A DNA stretch of 38,324 nucleotides from Bacillota bacterium (GTDB taxonomy: Bacteria > Bacillota > Clostridia > Lachnospirales > Lachnospiraceae), in contig JAEZUM010000048.1 of NCBI GenBank assembly GCA_023421075.1, forward strand, positions 1 to 38,324, read 5' to 3'. A program made the translations under genes and the position numbers. The notes under the pieces are model-generated. The model saw nothing but the letters and a program-made list of their open reading frames with translations. It was not told where the DNA came from and made no database searches. Of this stretch, positions 22,588 through 31,791 are shown piece by piece; the first letter of the stretch is position 1, and every line of letters starts with the position of its first letter.

Positions 22588-23670
22588 ATGAAAGCGTTCT
22601 TAATTCTTGAGGATGGCAATGTCTTTACCGGTGAGAGCATCGGAGCAAAGAAGGAGATCATCAGTGAAATCGTATTCAACACAGGTATGACAGGTTACCT
22701 AGAGGTACTGACAGACCCTTCTTACGCAGGGCAAAGTGTGGTTATGACTTATCCCCTGATCGGCAATTATGGTATATGTTATGAGGATATGGAGTCACAT
22801 CAACCATGGGTGGATGCATTCTTAGTCAGAGAGTTGTCGCGAATTCCAAGCAACTTCCGAAATCAAGAAAGTATACAAAGCTTCCTGGAGAGAAATGATA
22901 TTCCGGGTATTGCAGGAATTGATACCAGAGCATTGGTAAAGCTGTTAAGAAACGAAGGTACTATGAACGGTATGATCACTACCGATGAGAATTATAAATT
23001 GGAGGAGGTTCTTTCGAAGATCCATCAGTATAAAGTAGAAAAGGTAATTGAGAAAACAACATGCAAAGAGATAAAACGGATCCCGGCAGTCGGTGAGACG
23101 AAATTCAAGGTTGCTCTGATGGATTATGGTCTTAAGAATAATATCCCCAGGTCACTTGCAAAGCGAGGCTGTGAGGTTACTATCTATCCCGGTTTTACCA
23201 AGGCCGAGGTGGTTCTGAAGGATAGACCGGATGGTATCATGCTATCCAACGGTCCGGGAGATCCGAAGGAATGTAAAGAGATCATCACTGAGGTAAAAAA
23301 CCTTTATGACAGCAACGTTCCGATCTTTGCAATCTGTCTCGGTCATCAGCTTCTTGCTCTGGCCAATGGAGGAGATACTACCAAGATGAAGTATGGACAT
23401 CGTGGTGCAAACCATCCGGTGAAGGATCTGAAGACCGGTCGGGTATATATTTCAACTCAAAATCACGGATATATGGTTATGGAGGAAAGCATTCCTTCAG
23501 ATGTTGCTGAGGTCAGCTTCCTTAATGTAAATGACAGAACCGTTGAGGGATTCCATTATCTGGGAAAGAATGTATTCTCGGTACAATTCCACCCGGAAGC
23601 CTGCGCAGGGCCAATGGACAGTGAGTTTCTGTTTGATGAGTTTACCAATATGATGGAGGTGCAGGGATAA
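22588..23670 (+). CDS. carA: Carbamoyl-phosphate synthase small (glutaminase) subunit
   Basis: CarA hydrolyses glutamine and passes ammonia to CarB for carbamoyl phosphate, the precursor of arginine and pyrimidines. The N-terminal CPSase_sm_chain domain begins MKAFLILEDGNVFTGESIGA and contains FNTGMTGYLEVLTDPSY. The class I amidotransferase domain has the nucleophile in FAICLGHQLLALANGG (Cys250) and the His-x-Glu pair in VQFHPEACAGP. The length of 360 aa is typical. An ATG at 22576 is part of the ribosome site ATGGAGG, so ATG 22588 is used. Its stop overlaps the carB start by one base (TAATG), indicating translational coupling. Confidence 0.97.
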   Translation: MKAFLILEDGNVFTGESIGAKKEIISEIVFNTGMTGYLEVLTDPSYAGQSVVMTYPLIGNYGICYEDMESHQPWVDAFLVRELSRIPSNFRNQESIQSFLERNDIPGIAGIDTRALVKLLRNEGTMNGMITTDENYKLEEVLSKIHQYKVEKVIEKTTCKEIKRIPAVGETKFKVALMDYGLKNNIPRSLAKRGCEVTIYPGFTKAEVVLKDRPDGIMLSNGPGDPKECKEIITEVKNLYDSNVPIFAICLGHQLLALANGGDTTKMKYGHRGANHPVKDLKTGRVYISTQNHGYMVMEESIPSDVAEVSFLNVNDRTVEGFHYLGKNVFSVQFHPEACAGPMDSEFLFDEFTNMMEVQG

Positions 23671-26600
23671 TGCCAAGAATAGAGGATATCAAGAAGGTAC
23701 TGGTAATTGGTTCCGGTCCGATTATCATCGGCCAGGCAGCAGAATTTGACTATGCAGGTACTCAGGCATGCCGCTCCTTGAAGGAGGAAGGCATCAGTGT
23801 TATTCTGGTGAATTCGAACCCAGCCACCATTATGACGGATAAAGAAATAGCAGATATCGTATATATTGAACCGCTGACTCCCGATTTTGTAAAAAGAATC
23901 ATTCTGAAAGAACAGCCGGATAGCGTCTTGCCTACTCTGGGCGGCCAGGCTGCATTGAATATTGCTATGGAACTTGAGGAATCCGATTTTCTTAAGGAAA
24001 ATGGAGTTAGGCTTATCGGTACCACCTCGGAGACCATCAAGAAGGCAGAGGATCGTCTGGAATTCAAGACAACAATGGAGAAGATCGGTGAGCCTTGTGC
24101 TCCGAGCGAGGTTGTAACCAGTGTTAAGGCTGCGGTAATCTTTGCAGAGAAGATTGGATATCCGGTAGTAGTTCGCCCCGCGTATACCTTAGGAGGAAGT
24201 GGCGGTGGTATCGCAGCGACCCAGGAGGAATTGGAGGATATCTGTACCAACGGTTTAAGACTAAGTCGAGTGGGTCAATGTCTGATCGAGCGTTCCATAG
24301 CAGGCTGGAAGGAAATTGAATATGAAGTAATGCGTGACAGTGCCGGTAATTGTATTACGGTATGTAATATGGAGAATATAGACCCCGTCGGAGTTCATAC
24401 CGGCGACAGTATCGTTGTTGCGCCTTCTCAGACACTGGGTGATAAAGAGTATCAGATGCTTCGAAGTGCTTCTCTGAATATCATCAAAGAACTTGGTATC
24501 ACCGGAGGTTGTAACGTGCAGTATGCTCTTCATCCGGATACCTTTGAATATTGTGTTATCGAAGTAAATCCCCGTGTAAGCCGCTCCTCTGCTCTGGCTT
24601 CGAAGGCAACCGGCTATCCGATTGCTAAGGTTGCAGCAAAGATTGCCTTAGGTTATCACCTGGATGAGATCCAAAATGCAGTTACGAAGAAGACTTATGC
24701 AAGCTTTGAACCTACTTTAGATTATGTTGTTGTAAAGATACCGAAGTGGCCATTTGATAAGTTCATCACAGCAAAGAGAGCCTTAACTACCCAGATGAAG
24801 GCAACGGGAGAGGTTATGGCCATCAGTTCAAGCTTTGAAGCGGCACTGATGAAGGCGCTTCGATCCTTGGAGCAGAATATCTATAGCTTAAAGCATGGCA
24901 ATTACTGTGACATGTCTACAGAGGAGATCCTGCAGGATCTTCATCTGGTGGATGACAGAAGACTTTTCGTGATTGCGGAAGCGATCCGGAGAGGGATCTC
25001 ATATGAAGAAATCCATGCAATTACGAAGATAGATTACTGGTTCATCGATAAAATCGCTATTCTTGTAGAAGCGGAACAAGAGCTCGCAACGACACCGCTA
25101 AATGTTGATCTTTTAGCAAAGGTGAAACGTCTTGGATATCCGGATCGAGTGATTAGCGAGCTGACCGGTAGGAGTGCGGCAGAAATCAAAGAGCTGAGGA
25201 AGCAAAACGGAATAATCGCAGCCTATAAGATGGTGGATACCTGTGCAGCGGAATTTGATGCAGCAACACCGTATTATTATTCCACCTTCGGCAGCTTCAA
25301 TGAGGTAGAGAAGACCGGAGGCAAGAAGAAAATCATGGTGCTTGGCTCAGGCCCGATCCGAATTGGTCAGGGTATTGAATTCGACTACTGTTCGGTTCAC
25401 AGTGTATGGGCACTTGCAGAAAGTGGTTGTGAAACAATCATAGTTAATAACAATCCGGAGACCGTAAGTACAGACTTTGATATAGCAGATAAGCTTTACT
25501 TTGAGCCGCTGACTCCCGAAGATGTAGAGAACATCGTAGATATGGAGAAGCCGGACGGTGCAGTGGTTCAATTTGGTGGGCAGACAGCGATTAAACTGAC
25601 GGATGCACTATTAAAGATGGGAGTCCCGATCCTTGGAACCTCCGCAGCTGATGTGGATGCAGCAGAGGACAGGGAATTATTTGATAAGATACTGGAGGAC
25701 TGCGGTATTCCGAGACCGGCCGGTAAGACAGTGTTTACGACAGAGGAAGCCTTGGAAGCAGCAAGGGAACTGGGATATCCGGTTCTGGTTCGACCCTCCT
25801 ATGTCCTTGGTGGTCAGGGTATGCAGATCGCGATTTGTGATGAGGATATCATTGAATTCATGAGAATTATCAATATGACTGTCCAGGAGCATCCGATCCT
25901 CGTAGACAAATATCTGATGGGAAAAGAAGTGGAAGTTGATGCTGTGTGTGATGGCGAGGATATTCTGATACCGGGTATCATGGAGCATATCGAACGAGCC
26001 GGAATACACTCCGGAGACAGTATCTCTGTCTATCCCTCTCAGAGTGTCAGTCGAAAGGTTAAGGTAGATATTGTTAACTATACGAAGAAGCTGGCTAATT
26101 CCCTGCATGTTATCGGACTCATTAACATCCAATTCATTGTTTATAATGAGAAAGTATATGTCATTGAGGTAAACCCCCGATCTAGCCGTACGGTTCCATA
26201 CATCAGTAAGGTAACCTCACTGCCAATCGTTGATATTGCGACAAAGGTTATTCTGGGTGAGAAGATTAAGAGCCTTGGTTATACACCCGGATTATGGCCT
26301 GAGTCCGATTATATCGCGATTAAGATGCCGGTATTCTCCTTTGAGAAGCTGCGTGGTGCAGAGATCAGCCTGGGACCTGAGATGAAATCCACCGGAGAGT
26401 GTCTCGGTATTGCAAAGACGTTCCATGAAGCGTTGTATAAAGCATTCCTCGGAGCAGGGATCAACCTTCCTAGGCATAAGAAGATGATTATGACGGTGAA
26501 GAAATCAGACCGGGAAGAAGCAGTAGGGCTTGGTAAAAGGCTGATTGCTCTCGGCTATGAGATTTATGCAACAGAAGGAACAGCAAAAGCTCTTAGTGAA

Positions 26601-26864
26601 AAGGGAGTTCCGGCTACGGTGATTAATAAAATTGATCAGGGAAGCCCTAATTTACTGGATCTGATTTTAAGTCACGAAATCGATATGGTAATTAATACAC
26701 CTACACAGGGTCGTGACAAGACCAGAGACGGCTTCCTGATCCGTCGCACCTCCATCGAGACAGGAGTTACCTGCTTCACGGCTCTTGATACTGCAAGTGC
26801 ACTATTGACCAGTATGGAGTGTGACAATAGTGAGATAACACTGGTGGATGTGGCTCAGCTTTAA
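23670..26864 (+). CDS. carB: Carbamoyl-phosphate synthase large subunit
   Basis: This 1064-residue synthetase makes carbamoyl phosphate from bicarbonate, ammonia and two ATP. Two homologous halves are visible, each with a pre-ATP-grasp segment (VIGSGPIIIGQAAEFDYAGTQ near residue 12; VLGSGPIRIGQGIEFDYCSVH near 550) and an ATP-grasp domain (VRPAYTLGGSGGGI; VRPSYVLGGQGMQI). The C-terminal MGS-like allosteric domain (about 930-1064) starts near MTVKKSDREEA and includes YATEGTAKAL. It has full normal length with no frameshift. It overlaps carA by one base and is followed by a terminator, so carAB forms a two-gene operon. Confidence 0.98.
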   Translation: MPRIEDIKKVLVIGSGPIIIGQAAEFDYAGTQACRSLKEEGISVILVNSNPATIMTDKEIADIVYIEPLTPDFVKRIILKEQPDSVLPTLGGQAALNIAMELEESDFLKENGVRLIGTTSETIKKAEDRLEFKTTMEKIGEPCAPSEVVTSVKAAVIFAEKIGYPVVVRPAYTLGGSGGGIAATQEELEDICTNGLRLSRVGQCLIERSIAGWKEIEYEVMRDSAGNCITVCNMENIDPVGVHTGDSIVVAPSQTLGDKEYQMLRSASLNIIKELGITGGCNVQYALHPDTFEYCVIEVNPRVSRSSALASKATGYPIAKVAAKIALGYHLDEIQNAVTKKTYASFEPTLDYVVVKIPKWPFDKFITAKRALTTQMKATGEVMAISSSFEAALMKALRSLEQNIYSLKHGNYCDMSTEEILQDLHLVDDRRLFVIAEAIRRGISYEEIHAITKIDYWFIDKIAILVEAEQELATTPLNVDLLAKVKRLGYPDRVISELTGRSAAEIKELRKQNGIIAAYKMVDTCAAEFDAATPYYYSTFGSFNEVEKTGGKKKIMVLGSGPIRIGQGIEFDYCSVHSVWALAESGCETIIVNNNPETVSTDFDIADKLYFEPLTPEDVENIVDMEKPDGAVVQFGGQTAIKLTDALLKMGVPILGTSAADVDAAEDRELFDKILEDCGIPRPAGKTVFTTEEALEAARELGYPVLVRPSYVLGGQGMQIAICDEDIIEFMRIINMTVQEHPILVDKYLMGKEVEVDAVCDGEDILIPGIMEHIERAGIHSGDSISVYPSQSVSRKVKVDIVNYTKKLANSLHVIGLINIQFIVYNEKVYVIEVNPRSSRTVPYISKVTSLPIVDIATKVILGEKIKSLGYTPGLWPESDYIAIKMPVFSFEKLRGAEISLGPEMKSTGECLGIAKTFHEALYKAFLGAGINLPRHKKMIMTVKKSDREEAVGLGKRLIALGYEIYATEGTAKALSEKGVPATVINKIDQGSPNLLDLILSHEIDMVINTPTQGRDKTRDGFLIRRTSIETGVTCFTALDTASALLTSMECDNSEITLVDVAQL

Positions 26865-27177
26865 GATAATGGTTTATTAAGGGTTCTACAATTGTTAGAA
26901 TATTATTAAAGTGCCTCTTGATTGGTTCAATGATCGGAGGCACTTCTTTTGGTGCGCCAGGTGGGCACACGTCTCACTGTATTATTTATAGGGATGGATA
27001 GGACTAATATAAGGGTAATATTCGGAAAATATATTGGTAAAATGAGACAAAATAATTTATACTATAATCTATAATATTCGAAAAGAGTATGAACGGTTTA
27101 AATCAGTTCGTATCGTAACAATGCTACATTTATATAGGACTTCGTCTCAGAACGTGTAAAGTAGGAGGGCTTGTCAC
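26865..27177. other. Intergenic region after carB
   Basis: This 313-base stretch holds the carB terminator (26909-26951) and AT-rich DNA before the APH-type kinase gene. A weak promoter candidate, TTGGTA-17-TTATAC, lies at about 27033-27061. I saw no gene. Confidence 0.45.
26909..26951 (+). terminator. Terminator of carAB
   Basis: AAGTGCCTC (26909-26917) pairs with GAGGCACTT (26937-26945) around a 19-base loop and is followed by CTTTT. Confidence 0.8.
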
Positions 27178-28086
27178 ATGCTTATGCAGCTTTTAAATGA
27201 TTTAAAAGAGATCTATGGGAAAGATTTTAAAGATATCGCGTTGCATAGAGATATGATAGGTTATGTCTGTGTCGTACACGATGATAAAGATAAATTTATT
27301 CTTAAATTATTTAAGGATCTTAATAGGAAGCAGGCGAAACAATCCATCGAAATCATGAGCTATCTTGAGAGGGAGGGCTTTCCGATAGCACATATCATAC
27401 CGACGGCAGAGGGAGTATCACATTTTATCTATGATTTTCAAGGAGAGGACCGAATAGGAGTACTCTATGAATATATCAACGGAACTGAGCCGGATAAAAG
27501 TATGGATATTGTTGCGATTGGCCGCCAGACGGGAAAATTACATAAATTAATGAGAGAAAGTCCACTTTTCTTAAGCTGTCATGACAAGCCCTTTTTTATC
27601 GATCGGTATATTCGCTGTCTCAAGGAAATGAACTATCAAAGAGTCGACGAATTTGAGCAATACGGAAATATTCTTTGGAATCGGGTTATGAATCTCCCAA
27701 GAAGCTTTTGCCATGGGGATTATCATACCGGAAATATGATATTGAATGACCGTGGTGAGTATGTGCTGTTTGATTTTGATGCCGCTTCGAAAGCATTTTC
27801 CATTTATGATATTGCGATATTCTGTGACATGACGAATTATTTTAAATTATCCGAGCATGAATATGATGATACCAGGTATATGCTGGATGAATTCATGAAG
27901 GGCTACAATGAGTTCAATACGGTAAGCGACCAGGAGCTAAGGGCTGTCTTTAGCTTTATTGCGATACGGCATTATGAAGTACAGGCGACAATTATCGAAA
28001 ATCTTGGTATTGATTGCATCGACCAAGAATTCGTCGATGAACAGCTGGAATGGCTGAGGAGCTGGGAGAAATTGATTGGGCAATAA
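27178..28086 (+). CDS. Aminoglycoside phosphotransferase (APH/CotS)-family kinase
   Basis: This 302-residue kinase-fold protein has an N-lobe with a conserved Lys in DKFILKLFKD, the catalytic loop FCHGDYHTGNMIL (HGDYHTGN at 179-186) and the metal-binding DFD (Asp199 in VLFDFDAAS). This is the APH superfamily, which includes antibiotic kinases, choline kinases and the spore-coat protein CotS; the true substrate cannot be read from sequence. A TAGGAGG ribosome site supports ATG 27178. The P-loop kinase-like gene follows after 82 bases in the same direction and may share its transcript. Confidence 0.82.
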   Translation: MLMQLLNDLKEIYGKDFKDIALHRDMIGYVCVVHDDKDKFILKLFKDLNRKQAKQSIEIMSYLEREGFPIAHIIPTAEGVSHFIYDFQGEDRIGVLYEYINGTEPDKSMDIVAIGRQTGKLHKLMRESPLFLSCHDKPFFIDRYIRCLKEMNYQRVDEFEQYGNILWNRVMNLPRSFCHGDYHTGNMILNDRGEYVLFDFDAASKAFSIYDIAIFCDMTNYFKLSEHEYDDTRYMLDEFMKGYNEFNTVSDQELRAVFSFIAIRHYEVQATIIENLGIDCIDQEFVDEQLEWLRSWEKLIGQ

Positions 28087-28168
28087 ACAGTCGCTAAGGA
28101 AGAAAAAATCACGGTCAGGACGGATACTTAATATTGGTTCGAAATAAGTAGTGAAAGGGGTTGGTATC

Positions 28169-28834
28169 ATGAATATCGAAAACAACATACTAAAGAGCTA
28201 TCTTAAGAATGTACTATACATAACAGGAACTGCCTATGCAGGGAAATCAACGATGTGTGCCATGTTGGCTGAAAAATATGGTCTATATCATTGCGGAGAG
28301 AATTATATGCTGGATGAGTTCCTGGAAATTGCGACACCGGACAAGCAGCCAAATCTTTGCTATCAGAGAAAGGATTGGCAGGAATTCTTAAATAGAACCC
28401 CGGAGGAATACGAAGCTTGGATCTATGGTAGCGGAAGAGAGATTGCCGAGATGGAGATTGCGGAGTTGATCAGAGTATCCGGTAATCAGAGAGTAATCGT
28501 TGATACGAATATACCCGTTGACATGCTGATGGAGATAGCAGACTATCATCAGGTTGCTGTTATGCTGTCACCACAATCGATGTCGGTGGAATATTTCTTT
28601 GATCGGGATGATCCGGATAAAGTATTTCTCCTGCGACAGATAGCAAAATGTGATGATCCTGAGAAAACCATGGAGAATTACCGTGAATGCATCGCCAGAG
28701 TGAATAGCAAGGAACATTACGAGGAATACGCCGGTAGTGGCTTCTACACAATCACAAGGGAAGATGTTGAAAAGGACACAAGACAAGAAACACTTGCTTT
28801 ACTGGAGGAGCATTTTAGACTGATAAGGGAATGA
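28169..28834 (+). CDS. P-loop NTPase, small-molecule-kinase-like
   Basis: This protein of about 221 residues has Walker A GTAYAGKST (residues 20-28) directly after a hydrophobic strand VLYITG, as in shikimate or nucleoside kinases and AAA-33-type proteins. A VIVDTNIPVD strand may serve as Walker B, and a helical C-terminal part follows. No substrate is assignable. Upstream GTG 28151 overlaps the AAAGGGG ribosome site, which is spaced for ATG 28169, so the latter is chosen. It lies downstream of the APH-type kinase. Confidence 0.7.
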   Translation: MNIENNILKSYLKNVLYITGTAYAGKSTMCAMLAEKYGLYHCGENYMLDEFLEIATPDKQPNLCYQRKDWQEFLNRTPEEYEAWIYGSGREIAEMEIAELIRVSGNQRVIVDTNIPVDMLMEIADYHQVAVMLSPQSMSVEYFFDRDDPDKVFLLRQIAKCDDPEKTMENYRECIARVNSKEHYEEYAGSGFYTITREDVEKDTRQETLALLEEHFRLIRE

Positions 28835-28893
28835 TTAGGCACTTTCGCATGAAATATGTGATAAGAAGCTGGTGCAAAATATATGATATAAAT

Positions 28894-28945
28894 GAAGGAA
28901 AGATCAACATGTATCCAGTATGGGATGCATGTTGTCCTTTCCTTC
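28894..28945. repeat. 52-base hairpin, copy 2 of the GAAGGAAAGA palindromic repeat
   Basis: GAAGGAAAGATCAACATG (28894-28911) pairs with the inverse arm ending GTTGTCCTTTCCTTC (28931-28945), extended by ATCC/GGAT, leaving a 6-base loop. The outer arms match the hairpin at 3177-3235, whereas the loop sequence differs. It lies between the P-loop gene and a convergent minus-strand gene, so it may also act as a bidirectional terminator, but there is no T-run. Confidence 0.75.
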
Positions 28946-28987
28946 TGATGGAACTTATGCGTTGCAACAGTCTCTTCCTGTAGCTAT

Positions 28988-29356
28988 TTATCTGGTCGGT
29001 ATAATCTCGAGCCAGTAGCCATCCGGATCGCTGATGAAATAGATTCCCATAGAGGGATTTTCATAGCAGATACAGCCCATCGCTTTGTGCTTCTGATAAG
29101 CTGCCTCATAGTCATCTACAACAAATGCAAGATGGATCTCGTTATCACCCAGGTTATAAGGACGATCCCAATCTCTTAACCAGGTCAGTTCCAAAAGGTG
29201 TGTCGTCGCTCCATCCCCCAGATAGGATAAGATAAATTCACCGGAGGAAGCTTCCTTGCGCCTCGTTTCCTTTAACCCAAGAGCCTCCTCATAGAACTTT
29301 AAGGACTTATCAAGGTCAAACACATTTATATTATTGTGTGCAAATCTGAAATTCAT
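28988..29356 (-). CDS. Glyoxalase I-like VOC-family protein
   Basis: This 122-residue protein has the paired beta-alpha-beta-beta-beta units of the vicinal oxygen chelate fold. Metal ligands expected for lactoylglutathione lyase are in place: His7 in FRFAHNNINV, Glu in THLLELTW, His in NEIHLAFVVDD and Glu near the end in YWLEIIPTR. It probably detoxifies methylglyoxal-thiol adducts, though other VOC reactions are possible. The start is ATG 29356 with AAAGGTGG six bases upstream; the frame extends 35 codons further up without a ribosome site. Confidence 0.87.
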   Translation of the reverse strand: MNFRFAHNNINVFDLDKSLKFYEEALGLKETRRKEASSGEFILSYLGDGATTHLLELTWLRDWDRPYNLGDNEIHLAFVVDDYEAAYQKHKAMGCICYENPSMGIYFISDPDGYWLEIIPTR

Positions 29357-29491
29357 AATATACCACCTTTCCAAAAGATATGTCCTAATTATAGTACAAA
29401 AGTGATAGAAATTAAAATATAAAATATAATAATAAAAATGTGAATTCGTATATAAATGCAAAAGGATAATTAAGTTGATTGATAACGGTCC

Positions 29492-29589
29492 GGGGCTTTT
29501 GTCAAAGAGCTGATGTATGAAGCATTGAGTGCATTATGGGATACTGCACGCAATGTTTCATACTAACACAAACCAATTGCGACAGCCCC
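29492..29589. repeat. 98-base imperfect palindrome
   Basis: The ends GGGGCTTTTGTC (29492-29503) and GACAGCCCC (29581-29589) are inverse. An inner stem pairs TATGAAGCATTGAGTGCA (29516-29533) with TGCACGCAATGTTTCATA (29545-29562) with two mismatches. It sits between the VOC gene promoter side and the terminator of the Big2 gene. Its GGGGCTGTCGC end resembles the arms of the terminator at 16104-16187. Confidence 0.65.
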
Positions 29590-29600
29590 TCACACTGAGC

Positions 29601-29635
29601 AAGTTAAAAAGCCATACACCTAAGTGTATGGCTTT
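29601..29635 (-). terminator. Terminator of the Big2-domain gene
   Basis: AAAGCCATACAC and GTGTATGGCTTT (29608-29635) form a perfect 12-bp stem with a 4-base loop. On the minus strand it is followed by TTTTTAACTT. Confidence 0.9.
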
Positions 29636-29656
29636 GTTAAAGTCGCATTCATTATG

Positions 29657-30571
29657 TTATTTCGCTTGTGAGACGGAATTTGCATCCGTATTGTTTGACT
29701 TAGTCAGAGCGTCCAGTTCGGCTTTGATCTTAGCACGTAAATCAGATAATTTGAACTTATCTTCAAGAAAATTATCTAAAGCTTTCGTTAATCCGGACTC
29801 GGTAGAACTATCGGTTGCAGCAGCCTCTGCACTTCCTCCGTTGAAGAATTCATCCAGTGCTTTGTTTAAATCATAATTGGATATTCTATTTAACTCGGTG
29901 TGCTTACTAAAGTATTCTGTCAAGGACGGAATATCTTTCGAATTAGCTATGAATACGGTACATACGGCAAACTTACGGGTACCGTCTAAATTCGTAGCAT
30001 CAATCTCGGCAAATAAATAAGTCATACCGATCTTCTTTGCAGTGATGCGTCCACCAGAGCTAACCGCAGCAATGGAAGAGTCATAACTTGAGAATCTGGC
30101 AACCTCTGTAGTATTGTCCGGTTTGATGATAACCTTTAAGATATCTTCGTTACCTAAACCGACAAAAGCTCTTTCTTGTGTCCATTTAACACTAATTGCG
30201 GCAGGTCCAACCGTAACATCACATGTCAACGGTGTTTTGTCAATGCCATCCTTAATGGTAACTGTAACGGTGGTAGCGCCAACCTTGTTGGCTGTAATAG
30301 TACCATCGTCACTAACAGAAGCAACTTCCGCATCATCGGATTTAAAGCTTACTTTTGAGTTGGTACCCAAGTTGTAAACCTTTAATGTGAATGATTTGCC
30401 TTTCACTAATGTAACGCTTTTTAAATTTAATCTGTAGCTGTCCTTTGTCTCCTTTTCAACAACGGCTGCTTGTGCTGTCGCAACATTGTAAGATGTCAAC
30501 GGTAAAAGCAAAGTAATGAAAAGTAGTAAGCCAAGAGTAATTAAGCATTTACACAGATTTTTCTTCATCAT
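29657..30571 (-). CDS. Secreted protein with bacterial Ig-like (Big2) domains
   Basis: A signal peptide (MKKNLCKCLITLGLLLFITL, cleavage probably near AQA-AV) is followed by two Big2-like units. The first is SVTLVKGKSFTLKVYNLGTN to TITANKVGATTVTVTI; the second begins near residue 130 with ISVKWTQERAFVGLG and contains GGRITAKKIGMTYLFAEI. The C-terminal 90 residues are helical and rich in Lys, Glu and Ala, with no anchor motif seen. Big2 domains usually mediate surface adhesion or carbohydrate contact; no enzyme domain is present. GGAGG lies seven bases before ATG 30571; an ATG two codons earlier is too close to it. Confidence 0.82.
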   Translation of the reverse strand: MMKKNLCKCLITLGLLLFITLLLPLTSYNVATAQAAVVEKETKDSYRLNLKSVTLVKGKSFTLKVYNLGTNSKVSFKSDDAEVASVSDDGTITANKVGATTVTVTIKDGIDKTPLTCDVTVGPAAISVKWTQERAFVGLGNEDILKVIIKPDNTTEVARFSSYDSSIAAVSSGGRITAKKIGMTYLFAEIDATNLDGTRKFAVCTVFIANSKDIPSLTEYFSKHTELNRISNYDLNKALDEFFNGGSAEAAATDSSTESGLTKALDNFLEDKFKLSDLRAKIKAELDALTKSNNTDANSVSQAK

Positions 30572-31078
30572 GGCCATACCTCCGAATAATTGGAAATTCC
30601 TTATGTCACATCCTATCTATTCTGACCATATAATAACATTTGTTTTTGTCAGAAAAGTGTCATAATGTAAAAAATTATATATTTAATTCTTAAATTGTTC
30701 CAGAAAAGTTACCTTAAAAATACAGTAGATAAATTGGAAAAGCCCTAAAACACTGATATTACAGCGATTTTGTTACAGAAAAATGTAAAAGTTTTACGGG
30801 ATATCTCCGTGGCCTACTGGCTTAAAATTAAATTTTTGATAAGTTTTTCTACTTGTTTCACCAATCTAGATACTATATAATAATGTATATAAATTTGATT
30901 TGCGCCAAAATATGACCTATGTTGAAGCATATCGTTTCCTTTGTATGCTTAAAATACAGGCCTGTTTTCATGGCAGGACTATAGTTGTCACAATTCATCT
31001 TAAATACTAGCCGGAGATTATTTTACGGTCTTCAAAAAGATACGAAGGAAAAGCGGGATAGAACTATGAAGGGAGATT
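30572..31078. other. Divergent intergenic region before the two-component system
   Basis: These 507 bases lie between the Big2 gene (minus) and the response-regulator gene (plus). They hold one good plus-strand promoter candidate (30853-30881) and a small hairpin CCTG-TTTTCATGG-CAGG near 30961. I saw no gene and no riboswitch I recognise. Confidence 0.5.
30853..30881 (+). promoter_or_regulatory. Candidate promoter of the two-component operon
   Basis: TTGTTT (30853-30858), a 17-base spacer and consensus TATAAT (30876-30881) would give a leader of about 190 nt before the response regulator. Confidence 0.5.
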
Positions 31079-31780
31079 ATGATAATGCAGCATATACTAA
31101 TCGCGGATGATAATCGTGATATTACGGATATTTTATCTACTTACTCCAGAATGGAAGGCTTTGAGCCTGTTGTAGCCGGTGATGGTGAAGAAGCAATTCG
31201 ACTATTTAACCAATTCAACCCGGAGGTAGTCCTTTTGGATGTTATGATGCCAAAGGAGGACGGATATGAGGTTTGCAGAAGGATAAGAAGCAAATCCAAT
31301 GTTCCGGTTATCCTGATAACAGCAAGAGGAGAAGATTTCGATAAGATCATGGGCCTTGATATCGGAGCCGACGATTATATAGTAAAACCCTTCAGTCCGA
31401 GAGAAGTAATGGCGAGGGTAAGAGCCGTAATGAGACGTATGGCTAAGACCACCAAAGAAGCATCCTCCGACAATATCCTGACTGTTGGCAGTCTGGAAAT
31501 CAATCTTGATGAGTATACCCTACATATATCGGGGACCAAAATTGCATTAACAAAGAAAGAAATCGAAACCATGTGGACCCTGGCATCGAATCCAAATAAA
31601 GTATTTACAAGAGATAATCTTTTGGATAGCTTGTGGGGGTTTGACTACTTTGGTGACAGCAGAACCGTGGATTCACATATAAAACGCTTACGCTCTAAGC
31701 TTGATATCGTGGAGCATCCTACCTGGACGATTAAGACGATCTGGGGCGTGGGTTATAAATTCGAAGTCGAGGAGAAATAG
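31079..31780 (+). CDS. OmpR/PhoB-family response regulator
   Basis: This 233-residue regulator has a receiver domain (1-120) with acidic pair Asp10-Asp11, phospho-acceptor Asp54 in VVLLDVMMPKEDGYEV, and the conserved Lys in VKPFSPREVMARVRA. A winged-helix DNA-binding domain (about 135-230) ends in WTIKTIWGVGYKFEVEE. It should be phosphorylated by the histidine kinase encoded 11 bases downstream. The signal and targets are unknown. An AAGGGAG ribosome site precedes ATG 31079; ATG two codons later is possible. Confidence 0.93.
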   Translation: MIMQHILIADDNRDITDILSTYSRMEGFEPVVAGDGEEAIRLFNQFNPEVVLLDVMMPKEDGYEVCRRIRSKSNVPVILITARGEDFDKIMGLDIGADDYIVKPFSPREVMARVRAVMRRMAKTTKEASSDNILTVGSLEINLDEYTLHISGTKIALTKKEIETMWTLASNPNKVFTRDNLLDSLWGFDYFGDSRTVDSHIKRLRSKLDIVEHPTWTIKTIWGVGYKFEVEEK

Positions 31781-31791
31781 AGGAAATTCTT

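Noticed and set aside
22410..22610. 66-codon frame in the carA leader
   Set aside because: No ribosome site, overlaps the true carA start in another frame and lies over the AT-rich operator region; the composition is not protein-like.
23762..24250. 162-codon minus-strand frame opposite carB
   Set aside because: Shadow of carB with no ribosome site or recognisable domain.
29529..29876. 115-codon plus-strand frame
   Set aside because: It crosses a palindrome and a minus-strand terminator and is antisense to the Big2-domain gene; no ribosome site.
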